Assembly: GCA_047495785.1 (NCBI GenBank)
Contig: JBLDXI010000042.1
Coordinates: 2,976,001 to 3,040,000 of the forward strand
Length of the DNA stretch: 64,000 nt
Direction: 5' to 3'
From: Lepidodermella squamata
Lineage: Eukaryota > Gastrotricha
Positions within the stretch are counted from its first letter, which is position 1, and every line of letters starts with the position of its first letter. Shown here piece by piece: positions 10,082 to 21,424 of this stretch. The notes under the pieces were generated by a model. It ran no database searches. It was given only the letters and a program-made list of their open reading frames with translations, and was not told the DNA's origin. The position numbers were made by a program, and so were the translations under genes.

Positions 10082-10487
10082 ATGAAAAAATCTGACGATA
10101 AATCTGATTTCGAAGTTGCGTTTATTTATCACCTCCTTGATACTGGCTTGAGATCTCTATCACCTCGGCATATTCCAACTCGGCAAGTTCAGGAGCTAGA
10201 AACTGTGAGTAAATTTTTCCAACATTTCCTACCAAATATTTAGTTTTTTTCAGATTTCGGACGATCCTACAAAGCACATTCGCGTCAAGGTTAGTGGAGG
10301 CCCCGGCGGTAACCTTGATCCTGTGTATCGAATCTGTCGAAATTGCCGTGTTTTACTCATGACTTTTGGGCTTCCTTACAAAAAGATAGAACACTATGCT
10401 GGGAAAACTTTCTACGCTTGTGAAGGCTGCCCATCGAAGCCGCACTTGTGTCTAAAATGCTTCGAACGGCACAAGCAAACGAGCTAG
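10082..10487 (+). CDS. Small piggyBac-type zinc-ribbon protein, copy 5
   Basis: Exons 10082-10204 and 10254-10487 (phase 0) give 118 residues. It has SDFEVAFIYHLLDTGLRSL, ISDDPTKHIRVKV, CRNCRVLLMTFGL and CEGCPSKPHLCLKCFERH. An in-frame ATG at 10037 would add 15 residues; 10082 fits the family better. It ends 64 bp before the second TRIM-like gene, on the same strand. Confidence 0.75.
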
Positions 10488-10551
10488 ATTTTCGTTAAAT
10501 ATTTTTCGTAATTTTATGGAATCTGATTTTTAGGAATAATTTTTATTACGA

Positions 10552-13500
10552 ATGTTTGATAATGAGGAATTTGTTGTGGTCGACGAAGATGAACCGTCAA
10601 GTAAGAAGCGAATGATTGATGTAAGTGAAATCAATTTTTTCTTTTATTTATTTTTAAAAGTATTTTTCTTCAGCCAACAATATGTCAAGTTTGTCGAACT
10701 ATTTTGAGGGTACCAAAAATCTTGCCGAATTGTGGCCATTGTTTCTGTTTGGAATGCTTGAATAAGTCGATCACGCCTAAAGCACCCCATGGAGAGATTG
10801 CCTGCCCGGAATGTTCGGTTGCTAGCAAACTCGGCTCAAGTGGTGTCTATGGTAATTAAGTCAATACTCTTTCATTTCATATTCATTCTTGCAAGTGAAA
10901 AGTGAGGTTTGGCGAAAACTTCGAATTTGTTGAGAAAATCGGAAGATTTTAAAGGCTTTAAAAAGGAGTCCTTCTACCAGAACCAAATTGACGGTGAGCG
11001 GAACCATATTTGCCCTCGAGCGAAGCCCGATTTCGGTATTTTTAATTGCCCGAGAACATATTTTACAGGGTGCCATGGTTGACCCATATAATTATAAATA
11101 AATTGACATTAAATTCAGCGTAAAATTCTACGTACGACTTAGTTTTCAATTCTGAAGTCATTTTTTGCCTCAAATTCTTGAAATTATTTGAAAAGGGACA
11201 CTTCATATTTTGGAAATTTTGAGTTTGGTTCCGCTAAATAATAGGTAATCTGCTTTGAAAAGGGCGATTCCCATCTTTCAATGTGGCACATTTTGAAATT
11301 TGTGTTCTCCTTAATCTCCGTAAAGTCTTCCCGTTTTGCCGGCTTAATTTTACGAATTTTTGACCACCCCTCACGATTCCTCACCTTTTTAAACCCATTA
11401 GAAAATTGATTGAGCAGAAGATGAGTACTTGTACATTTTCAGAAGAGGCGCCCGACCGCATCATAAACAGGCGCGTGTTTGACACGGCCATAGAAAAAAT
11501 TGGCTCGGATTCATAAGTTTTTTTTAGGATTTTTTTTTAAGAATGAACGCGTGTTTAACGGAACGTTCATTCTGGCGTTTTTTCTTGACGATCACGCCAA
11601 TCAATAATGACAGATAGCTAGAGCTTGCTGTAACCATTCGAATTTCGGTCCTAATTTACGACGGTTTCAAGTTTACCCACCGAAAAACAAATGGAGGAAA
11701 AAATACTGATCGTGATATGGACAGCCTTTCAGAATCACACTGTAGATGTCATTTTATCGTTTGAGTAATTTCTGGTATTTAATACAGGTCTCAAGACAAA
11801 TTTTCCTCTTCAAAAAGTGGCTGAGTTGTTTCGCGCCGAGGAGAGTGGTTTTGCCCCGATGGGACTCCCCGAAGCTTGCCGGCACGTTTACCAGTCTGAA
11901 TCAGCAAATTCTAGCTCGAAAATTTGTGAGCATTGCGTATTGCCGTTTTGTCAAACCTGCCTTCGGGGACACCACGAAATTGTAGCCAAACAGGCCATTG
12001 ATACGTACAAGGTCACAATGAGCCGGTTGAAGTACTGCTTCAATTCTGCGGATCCTAACGAAATTTCAGAATCCGTCGAGAAGGCAGTGATTTCCAAGGC
12101 GAATGCGGCTAAATTGATGGCTCAGCTTGAAATTGAACGGGTCAAGGAAATGATCAATGAAAAATTGCGGGAGAGATTGGCAAAAATGGAGTTCGAAATC
12201 GATACTGTTGCGAGTGGGAAATTGCAGGAGATTCGCAAGTCGTTTGGCAAACTCGGCGACTTGTACTCGTCTTTACAAGCCAAATCAAGCCTGCTGTCAA
12301 CGTCCCCCAGGGCTATGTCTCTTACTGAGCTAGCAACTATGCATAACGAAAACGCTTTTGTTGGCCAACAGGTATGTGCAGTTTTTATCTCGAAGATTTT
12401 TTAGATTTCTTAATTCTTTGATTAAATTATATTCACGATAAGACTTCATTGAAGTTGATTATCATCTAAAAATCGTGTGTAACCTTGCGTTCGGTCCTTG
12501 AGATATGCTTGCCGAAATTTTGAATTTTTTTCAAATTTCTGAAAAATTTAGGATTACTCGCTTATTATCGTAAGAATGAGCGTATTACGCTCAAGACAAG
12601 GGGCTTGATAAATAGCCTAGCAAAAAACCAGATCCAGAGGATCTCACTAGTGGGAAATTCGATAAACTGAGCCGCGTATCGATCCAATACAGAAATTTTT
12701 ATGGCAGACGAGTCACGTGTTTCGAAATTTTTCCAATAATAGATGGGAAATTAAAATCTCCAACCATGCAAAAGACACCAGAAAGATAATATTTAATATT
12801 TGGAGACCTTATATGGGTGAGATAGGTGATTGGTAACATCAAAGAAACAATAGAAGTGAAATCAATTTGAAGGAAAAACAGAAAGCGTTGACTACCGGCC
12901 CTAATATCACCGAAGCTTCTTGCTTCCAGCCTGAGTCAACACATCAGAGAAAAATCGACGTAGCCATAAAAGCAAGGCTCCGGGCCCATCGTAGTTCCGT
13001 CCAGCCCCAAGTGTCGGATGCGATAAACAGTAATTCAACAAGAATAGATCGATATGGTCGGTCCTAGGTCCTTGCTGTCGCCTGATGTCATGTTGCGGGA
13101 TGCCCACTAACCATTTCTATGTCGTCCTCGATTTTCTGAGCTGCGGTGTCCCAACTGAGCTTAGCAGCCGATCCTGGTGCTCGGATTCTCTGGCAAATGA
13201 CACGTATCACACCGAGACACAACCCGTGAAGGTAGCCGGGGACGGTTTCTTCTATTACATTGTAGAAAAGTAGGCGAAACAGTGGTCTCAAGTTGTAGGT
13301 ACCCTCCGTTTCAACATTGCCTTTATATGTGCCTCCGGATTCGTCGAAACGTTGCTTAGATAGTAGCATTGCTAGTTTTTCAGACTCGTAAGTTCGAAGG
13401 TCTAAAGGGGCTCGGAGCTTCGCCCTCTCCCGGAAAAATGACAGTACTATTGCAACCATATCTATAGGAAGTCGAATTAGAATATAAACTGGCAAATGTT

Positions 13501-16019
13501 TAGCCGTGGCAAGTCAGGCCTGGAATTCAAAATTGAAGCTAATTATTAAAATACCTATATATCAACAGTTATTAGCATAATTTACGAAGAATGGCTGGTG
13601 CAAGACTGGAAGAAGACCATTCATTAAACATCGCTGTCTTCAGTTAAACTGCTGCTTTCGTTTCCGCTGAGCTCCAGGTCGCCTTGAGCTTCTCCGTTGT
13701 TATTTTCTTCTTGACGCTGACTTTCTTCGTCTTCTTCGTTAGGTACCACCTCGGCTGTTGTGATCGGCAATTAGGGCCGAGTTGCCGGAGCATGCGCATC
13801 TTCTCTTGTTTTCTTGACGGCCGTGACGGCATGGCTGGGCTGCGGATGGTCAAGCAGCGGTTGGCCAGTCAGTTTGTGGTTGGCCGAGTTGCGATTTTCG
13901 CTGTTTAATCTTATGGTGTTATAAGCGGCTTTTGGAGTATGCAAGTTGTTTTTGGTTTCAGCTGTCACGGTTGGGTTTAGCCTTGATCCTTTGATCCTTC
14001 AAATGAAATCGCCGAATTGCAAGTAGTTGATTAAAATATTCGGCAGCAGCAGGGCGATTAAATCCTCCTCATGCTCGTCAGGTAGAAATTATATGGTGTT
14101 TAAATGTGGATTGCGACCGACCCTCAACTTCTGCATTGTATTTCACGAGATTAGCCGCATGACAACGTTTATCAGTTTTCTGGTAGTTTTTACAGCTGCG
14201 CATCATCAAAGCAAGAGGACAGGGATGGTGGGAATAAATTTAGTGCGATTCTCAGTGTTTCTCAATGGATAATGCCAACTTCTAGCTTTCATATTTTCAT
14301 CAAGCAGCTCCCACTTGCTACCAGTGGAAACCTCGGGAACGCGTCTCGCTAAGTTCAACTGTTTTAACACGGCATAGGCCTCGTCGCTCTAAATCCCACT
14401 GATTTCCTCGAATAACCTCGTTCAGTCGATGGATGGTCGCGAACCCGGCAAATAGGCTCACCGTCCTCGTTGGTTCGTTTTAGACACCTCTCCCCTGCTT
14501 TCAGACAATCATTCCTTGCTAGTTGTGGCATCAATTCATGTAAATGATCGAGGTCCTCAAGGTCGTCGGCTAAACCATCAGCAGCCTGAGCAAAAGATAC
14601 AACTGGGAAACTACTGATAATCTTCGTCACTTCATCGTGCTTATTGTTATCAAGTTTCTTCGTTGATGGGTATTGCCTAAAAGAATAAGCTGTAAACCGT
14701 TAACCGCAGAAAATTTAGTTGCTGAATTTCAGTAACTCGGTGCTAGAGATTTTCAGTGTTACATTGTTACAGATATTGAGTCATTGCGGTCGGTCGCTGT
14801 CGGGCCAGAAGTCCCGAGTAGGTTCAGTAGAGCAGAGAAAGTGCGAGAAGGTGCATTGTTATTCTGCCGTTTTGTAGCTCTATTCAGCGCCGTTTGGAGC
14901 GTTTAGAGCCTCTCACATCTCTCATAGCCAGGAACAACTGTTCCCCCGTCTCTTGTAGCTCGCCCGATAGGGTTAGCGTTCAGCCGATTTCGAAATTTGT
15001 TTGGTCCTAATATCCGTGTACTTATATAACATTTATTTTAGATTGAAGTGTGCCAAAAATTGAAATCTGAGATCGATAGCCATAGCATCGAACCAAGTAC
15101 GTGTGACCTCGTTCCGCCCGTCATTGTCAATGCCCTCGATTCGGCTCCTTTCAAACCCTCAGCTTCTTGGAAAGAGAGTTCGACCGATGAGGTAATTTGG
15201 TCAAATTGTTTAATCGCTAATTGTTTAATTCAATATTCATTTGTTAAACAGGTTCTATGCGCCTCGAGAGACGATTTAATTCGAGAAGCGACCAACGGGA
15301 ATGCTGAATTTTTCGAAAATCTCCTACCCAAAATTTGGTCGCTGCGGCAGAAAATCAGCCTCCGAAAATTGGCCGAGACGCGGGAGAAAAGTCGATCAGA
15401 CGAGCCCACCCTTCTGCACCTTGCTTGCATCTCCGGTAATTTTAAACTCGTAAAATGTCTGGTCGAGAAATTTTGCGCCGATATCGGGGTTAAAACCGCC
15501 GATCGGAAATTGACCCCATTCCACACGGCCTCGTTGCACGGCCATCTTGAAATCGTCGAGTATCTCACTCAATTAGACCCTGAACAGCCGTCGATTAGAG
15601 ACGAATTCAACACATCAGCTCTTCACATGGCTGCGACGCGAAACAAAGCTGAGGTAGTTGAGTTTTTAGTCGAGAAGGGCAACGCTGAGATTGAGGCTCG
15701 GGATTCATTCGGGCGAACTCCGATGCATTTAGCGGCGAAAAAGAACGCGATTCGCGCCTTCGAAACGCTGTGGCGACTCGGCGCTGACGTCACAGCGGTC
15801 GATGGGCAAAATCGCAGTCCATTGCATGTCGCATGTGCCGCGGCTAGCTCTGACATTGTCCGTTATTTGTTGGAAAAATGCTGTAAATCGCGGTTTTTCC
15901 ACGAGTTGTTGAATAAGCGGGACAGTGCCGGCCTGACTGCGGCTCGATTGGCACGGCGGAAAGGCCATGACCATATTGTTGCTCTATTTTCAAAATCGTC
16001 ATTGTCTCCAGATTCGTAA
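10552..16019 (+). CDS. RING-B-box-coiled-coil-ankyrin protein 2 (TRIM-like)
   Basis: Exons 10552-10620, 10674-10851, 11788-12371, 15042-15191 and 15252-16019 give 582 residues with consistent phases. An acidic N-terminus (FVVVDEDEPS) precedes the RING (CQVC, CGHCFCLEC, CPEC). A B-box (CRH, CEHC, CQTC, H) lies near residues 110-140, then a long coiled coil and six ankyrin repeats from about residue 377 (LLHLACISGNFKLVKCLVEK is the first). It is the paralogue of the gene at 5.7 kb, from which it differs by long introns of 936 and 2670 nt. The linker GVYGLK at the exon 2/3 join matches GVNELK in the paralogue, supporting that join. The 60-nt intron at 15192-15251 is in frame without a stop, so retention is possible. 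Confidence 0.8.
10896..11250 (+). repeat. Dispersed repeat fragments inside intron 2 of TRIM-like gene 2
   Basis: The stretch near 10896 (aagtgaaaagtgaggtttgg) is nearly the same as 63102-63121 and the inverse of 63698-63717. The stretch near 11113 (attaaattcagcgtaaaatt) recurs near 59724, and 'tttggttccgctaaa' near 11226 recurs near 59861. These shared words with diverged sequence between suggest old transposon copies. Confidence 0.55.
13088..13495 (-). mobile_element. Transposase-like relic in intron 3 of TRIM-like gene 2
   Basis: A 135-codon minus-strand reading frame contains YKGN, NLRPLFRLL and then VPGYLHGLCLGVIRVICQR. This order resembles the 'KG..SPL..lp.fd......DYMH..cLGV.R' segment of a widespread class of animal transposase-domain proteins, which I cannot place in a superfamily with certainty. 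Shorter minus-strand frames at 13644-13968 and 14364-14630, rich in Lys or Glu/Asp, may be its upstream part. No intact element or terminal repeats were found, so it is treated as a degraded copy. Confidence 0.5.
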
Positions 16020-16363
16020 TTTCTTACTCAATGAACTGCTTGTTGCGCTTATAATCTAATAAAATCGTGACTTTTACTCAAATAAATTGAATGCATACCC
16101 CCGATTGATGGACTTTTTCTTATCATTTTATTTTGCCTTGAGTTCAAAAAATGTACAACATTGTGACGTGGAATTCGTACTAAGAAGGCTGAAATTAACT
16201 GATCGTGGCATTTTTGTGTGGGGCCTTTCAAGCTGCAATCGAAGAATGCCGTCCTAATTTATTTTGACCACTGCTTCCAGCTTTTAGCTGTCTTAAGTTT
16301 GGACAGGGGGCTGGGGACAAAAGTGAACAACATTGACCTGGTAGCAAGAAATATCACATGAAG

Positions 16364-17631
16364 TCAGCAATATTGAGACTTGACTGATCGGCTGATTGCT
16401 ATGAATTCATTCAGAATAGCACTTGGTCTAGAATTCGGCAGATGTGGCTTATTTTCTGCAGTTGTAGTGATAGTTTGGCTGAAAGCTGCCCCGAATTCAT
16501 ACATAGTGGAAACCAAGTCGTTCAGTTGAGATTTTTCTGCCATTACCGCTTCAGGATCACGCATTCCAATCCCTTTCACAGCTATCAATGTCTGCAAATT
16601 GATGAGCTCGAATTCCGTCAGATTCCGCTGCCTGATGCTACTTATGAGCTGGAAAAATGTATTAAACACCATCTGATAAAAGTAATGGTTATAAAAAGGT
16701 TATATTGACAGTTCAAATGATCTGACTTGAAATTCAGGCAAGAAATCGGTAACCAGCTTGGCATTGGACAGAAAGCTCTCAGACTGACAATAGAGCTGTG
16801 AATTTGCGATGCCGGCAAAGGTCAACGGAAATTGAGACCTCGCGAAAGCTTGATGGCGCTCATTCATTAGCAAACGGTCGAATGCGACGAAAGATTTAAG
16901 ATAATGGGCTGTATGTCTTGCAGCTTGTTCGAAGCTGTCGACAAGTAGATTCCATGCTGACTGATCGTCAGTCATAGCGCGCTTTTCTTTGACAAGGGGT
17001 AACTAATGAAAACGAGCCTTTAGGTTCAGAAGCCCACCACACTCTAGGGATACACTCACCTGTTCAATCATTCTAAAAAACGTGCCCGTTGCAGCTGTTT
17101 GATCATCATTCCAGCCAAAAATTCCCGTATCTGTACGACCCACTATCATATCTGCAGCTTGTAGAAAACTCTCTAGGCAATAATACATAGACAGCTTTAG
17201 CGCCAGTTGGCTTTATATGAATTCATTATTTTACCGATGCCTTTCGATATGCATTTTTCGTATCGACATTTTCGGCAGGACATGCGCCAGACAACTCCAG
17301 AGCCGACGACAAGAGCTGTATTAGGTCCAACCAGGCAATTGTTGTTCCCTGATCTGCATTGAAATTGAAGGTTTTTAGCTGCCGACTGATTGTTACGCTG
17401 CAGCGAAGCTCGATAGCGACTGTAAAATTTCTGTTAATAAAGACCGCACATTCAAGGATATTTTTTAAATGAGCAAACTGATATTACTCGGCAAGCTTGA
17501 CAAAAGGGTCCCTTGGCAGGCTTTCGGTGGCAATCGATGGGAAATTCGCAAACCTGTAGCGGGTTATAAGAGAGGATTTTCAGTCATTTCGTCGGATGTT
17601 TCAGAATAAAAACTCTTACCACGCACTGCAT
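16364..17631 (-). CDS. Divergent nuclear hormone receptor
   Basis: Minus-strand exons 17631-17620, 17553-17488, 17430-17235, 17172-17060, 17002-16727 and 16672-16364 join in phase to 323 residues. The DNA-binding domain begins almost at Met1. The first finger is CVVC then CQAC, followed by RKFYSRYRASLQRN. The second finger is CRSGNNNC then CRKCRYEKCISKGI, the canonical receptor ending. The ligand-binding part includes HYLKSFVAFDRLL and FELINLQTLIAVKG, typical of helix 3-5 and helix 7-8 regions. The first finger loop is short and lacks the usual GxHYG. Such receptors are nuclear, ligand-modulated transcription factors. The 12-nt first coding exon is the weakest part and a further upstream exon is possible. 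Confidence 0.75.
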
Positions 17632-18256
17632 ATTTATCCTGCTGCAGCTGAGTCGATTTGCTGTTGTATTATATTACGTTGTGGGCGAAGCTTAAATTGG
17701 AAATGGATAGCCCTGCGTTTCGAGAGTTGCGAAAGTCCATTCATGTCATTTTTCCTATACACCGACGTACATTGTACAATGTCTGACGTACGTTCTCAAT
17801 TACATTAATCGATGCTTAATGGACAGGGGACAATTTAGCTGGGCAAAGCGTATTAAATCTTCATAGGTAGCCTTTTGGTCTGGTCTACTCTGCAGAAGGC
17901 ACGTCCGTTATGAATTGAACTGTTTCCACACTCACCGACGCTTTTCTGACTGTTTTTTTTCCGACCGGCAGACAAAACCTAATTGCTCGATGCTACAATT
18001 GATATTTCCAATAATTTCAAGTTATCTACGAGCTGCATGAACATTCCAAATTTAGATTGTCCAGTCCCGGGAAAGCACTCGGTAATGATAATATTCTGGG
18101 TAATCAGCAGCATTGCAAGAGTTGATCTAGTTAGCTAACGTCATATGATTATTTGAATGGCCTTGCAATCACCGTAAAAGATCACCTGCAAAATTCGTAA
18201 TTTCTACAAACTTTATTTCGACATGAGTAATGCCTGCATTGCTTTATGAGCTACAT
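17632..18256. other. Intergenic region, nothing recognised
   Basis: No supported gene or repeat. It separates the nuclear receptor from the Trp-motif gene, both on the minus strand. Confidence 0.5.
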
Positions 18257-19081
18257 TCACGTCATCTCAACAGAACCGTTGCTCGAACTCATCAGTGAAC
18301 TATTCCTTAGCCGGTTGACACTGGCCAGTCGCCTTACTTCCAGATCGCTATCTTCGCAATCACTCTCCTCGCCGCTAGATTGACTCGAGATTTGCCGAAC
18401 GCTCTGCGTTTTAGTAGCCACCCGACATACAGCAGTGGCGATAGCGCTCGGATCACTTTGATTAGAAGAAGAACTGTTAACATTGCCAAGACTGCGATAA
18501 TGCAAGTCGCCCGTGTATCGTTGAGTCTGCTGGCCAGTTTTCGTCTTTTTGTTGTAGTATCTGCTTGACTTATTCGAGCTCGCCGTCGTCGTAGAGTCGT
18601 TGCTGATCCGATTTTCAGGTGGCTGCTGCTCGCTAATCAAGTTTGTAATAACGAAAACCGAGGCGTAAAGCTGGCAGTTGTCGCACCGGCACATCCAATG
18701 AAACGCATGTAGACTATCGACGATTTGCCGCCCACCTGCTGTAACTTCGCTGCCAATGTCACTGATAGCAAAACTGTTACTGCTCATGTGATATCGATAG
18801 CTGTTCATATTGTTGCTTGCATCGTTGAAATAGTTGCCGTCTGTGCCTTCCCTTGCCGAATCGTTTTGGTTCGTGTCGTCAATGTCTTGCAGATTTCGCC
18901 GGCGTTTTTTGTGATATTTCTCGACGGCAACAATGAGGCGCCTGCTTAGAATGCGCATAGCTATCAAACGCCATCGAATGGACTTGATTTGAACGATAAC
19001 ATCGACCAGCCATTCGACAAATCGGCCGTTACGGCGTCGAGTGGCTGCGCCTTTACGATTATTCCTCACCTCCGAGTTCAT
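18257..19081 (-). CDS. Trp-motif basic protein, member 1
   Basis: Intronless, 274 residues, not recognised as any known family. The N-terminus has an amphipathic segment RFVEWLVDVIVQIKSIRWR (about residues 21-39), followed by strongly basic KKRRRN. A cysteine cluster MCRCDNCQLY lies in the middle, and a Ser/Asn-rich tail ends in an acidic GEESDCEDSDLE stretch. The first segment is shared with the gene at 19818-20447 (DWMVNAIVTIKSLKWR), and the cysteine cluster with its QCDECMQL. There is no signal peptide. The amphipathic segment with flanking basic residues could be a membrane-surface or protein-binding helix, which is only inference. Confidence 0.65.
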   Translation of the reverse strand: MNSEVRNNRKGAATRRRNGRFVEWLVDVIVQIKSIRWRLIAMRILSRRLIVAVEKYHKKRRRNLQDIDDTNQNDSAREGTDGNYFNDASNNMNSYRYHMSSNSFAISDIGSEVTAGGRQIVDSLHAFHWMCRCDNCQLYASVFVITNLISEQQPPENRISNDSTTTASSNKSSRYYNKKTKTGQQTQRYTGDLHYRSLGNVNSSSSNQSDPSAIATAVCRVATKTQSVRQISSQSSGEESDCEDSDLEVRRLASVNRLRNSSLMSSSNGSVEMT

Positions 19082-19817
19082 TATGTGCGCATAACTGAAA
19101 GAAGCCTCTGAAGTCGATTAGGTGAATATTTTAATGCATTTTCATGTGAGGGATACATCGCTAAAATCCTTTCTAATTAATTTTGATCGTAATGCTCTTC
19201 GACGTCATGTGCAAAATATAGTGGGATTTGGGTAGTAGCAGTAGGCACATGATAGCTACAGTTAAATTTTATAATCCCAACAATAGCCAGAGCATCGTCG
19301 ATGCACGAGCTGACATCAATTGAATCCTCAGCAATGAGCGAAAACGTGGGCAGGTTAGGAACAAAAGGCGGGTTAGCATTAATTGATGAAAATATGGGAC
19401 TTGATAATACTAAAAAGTATATTGCGCGAAAAATACCCGCTGCTAATCGAATTGATCATTTTTTGGTCACTTTGTTCGAAATTCGCAAGCTGATTTCGGC
19501 ACATTTTTTCTTGACGAATACACGCGAAGAAGTGTCACGGTGTCTCAAGGGTAAATTTGACCGCAATTGATACGCAAATAAACTGAATACTGTCCGGAAT
19601 TAATTTTCGCAGTCTAGACGATATGGATGAGTGAGTTGCAGACAATTATTTGCAGTTTATATTCTGGCAAAAAACGATTGAAATAATAAACATTTTTATT
19701 TTGAAAAATTTCAAAAGATAATAGAAAAGAAGCTTTGAAAGCTTCAAGCAGAGTTGGAGTTCATTATCATTATAACCAGTGTTGCAGACCTCGTTTGATG
19801 AGCAGAAGAGATCAATT
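19082..19817. other. Intergenic region, nothing recognised
   Basis: Contains a short plus-strand frame (19301-19570) without recognisable features or family members. No repeat was seen. It separates the two paralogous minus-strand Trp-motif genes. Confidence 0.45.
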
Positions 19818-20447
19818 TCAGGCTTGGCAGTCGGAAACCTGACGACGTCGTCCTCCATTGCTGGACTCGTAAGATCTCCGATGGTTCGCCACATTATCCG
19901 AGCGTGAGACGTCTCTCTCTGACCGCCATCGCTTTTTGTGTTCGCGTTCCTCGCAGATGCTCATGCGGCTCAATTTGTAAATAGGTGCAACGTTAACAGG
20001 CGAGGTAGATGCAAAGCTTTCTCGAGACATTCGAGGGCTCCGAGCGGAATATCGTCGCCCATTTGCGTTGTTACTGCTGTTGCTAGCGTAATCTCTCCTC
20101 ATCTGCTGCGGTGAGACAGTCCTTGTCGTGTAAACTTGAGAATTGTAGCCCGACGACGACCATGATCCCGACAACTGCATGCACTCGTCGCATTGGCAGT
20201 CGACATCGGACCCGGACGATGGAGCCATGTCATCGAGCCGAGTTGACGAGTATGCTCGATCTTTAGATCGCAAGTTGGAAGATGACTGCCGCCTTAAATG
20301 CCGGCTGCATCGCCACTTGAGTGATTTGATCGTAACAATGGCGTTCACCATCCAATCCAACACGCTACTGCTTTGTCCGGAGGATGAACTTGGGGCTGAC
20401 AACTTGCGAGACATCTTTATTTTCGCTGATGTTTTTACGCTCTTCAA
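19818..20447 (-). CDS. Trp-motif basic protein, member 2
   Basis: Intronless, 209 residues. It has VLDWMVNAIVTIKSLKWR near residue 30, then a basic RHLRRQ region, a cysteine cluster DCQCDECMQL, and a Ser/Arg/Asn-rich tail with basophilic kinase-like sites (RTVS, RRYS, RRRQVS). It is a paralogue of the gene at 18257-19081, sharing both the Trp-motif and the CxCxxC cluster at similar positions. An internal Met12 (MSRKLSAP) is an alternative start. Function is unknown; absence of a signal peptide suggests an intracellular protein. Confidence 0.65.
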   Translation of the reverse strand: MKSVKTSAKIKMSRKLSAPSSSSGQSSSVLDWMVNAIVTIKSLKWRCSRHLRRQSSSNLRSKDRAYSSTRLDDMAPSSGSDVDCQCDECMQLSGSWSSSGYNSQVYTTRTVSPQQMRRDYASNSSNNANGRRYSARSPRMSRESFASTSPVNVAPIYKLSRMSICEEREHKKRWRSERDVSRSDNVANHRRSYESSNGGRRRQVSDCQA

Positions 20448-21424
20448 ACGACGTAATGTCTAATTCAGTGTAAAGCAGTGATGAGTGTTGCTTTTAATTT
20501 TGAAGATGTGTCTAATTTTTACTTGCGGTAGCGCAAATCCCGGGGGTGAAGTCGTTGGAGGTGTTCTTAGTGGATTGAAGACGGAGACATATAGTTTCAA
20601 TCAAGTCCTAAAAGGGTCTGCGAGCTGAACATTCAAACCTCAAGTTCTTGGCGTGGTTAGCTGTAATTGGAAGCAAAATGTCTATCCGACGAGAACAAAT
20701 TTAGCCTCAGTGGTCACTAAAATTTGGCTCCCATTATTTTTGCTCGTATCTACACAGTAAGTCTTCAGTGGATAATAAACATTAATGCATGTGAAATTTT
20801 CGTTTTTTGGTGATATTTTCATGGAAAACCTGTCAAAAGTGGCTTAGAAAAAAGATAATATCGGCGAAAGACTGTCAGTCTAAATTTGGGAGATAATTTC
20901 TGACATATTGGTGACATTTTTCGCAACACTACTATCGAGTTCTGTCAGGATTCATTATCTCATTTGCCAAGCAGCCGACAAAAATCTGCGAGGGTGGGCC
21001 TACGAGAAGATTTTAGCGATATATTTAGAATACAGGGTAATGCTCGTGTAATTTGCGTATATCAATATATACGTAATCTGATTATTTTAGGTGTTGTGAC
21101 GGAATATATCGAGAGCCCTTGTAAGCTCTATGATCGAGGAAGCGTAATGATGAATGAATTCGGAGATATCAATTGCTCAATTATGGAATCGTCCTCCTTT
21201 TCTTATTTGTCTAATGCGAACGCGAGGGATGACATTTAAATTCCAATCTATTTTGAATAAAGTACTTTCTGGTTTCCAATGTTGTTTACTACGGCAGCGC
21301 TGACGTACACATGGCGGATAAAATAGGTGAAACCAGGCATAGTATGTACCGCGTGAGAATGACATAGTTATCATCCGGCTTCGCTCCTAGCAAAACATCC
21401 ACTCTGTTGTAGCTTCATGAAATA
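20448..21424. other. Intergenic region upstream of DEG/ENaC gene
   Basis: Presumed divergent promoter region between a minus-strand Trp-motif gene and the plus-strand channel gene. The frame at 20964-21239 has no recognisable domain and is not called. Confidence 0.45.

Noticed and set aside
18380-18949. Plus-strand frames antisense to the Trp-motif gene
   Set aside because: Shadow frames; the minus strand carries the motif shared with paralogues.
20964-21239. 91-codon plus-strand frame before the channel gene
   Set aside because: No domain, no homologue in the window and not joinable in phase to the channel exon 1.
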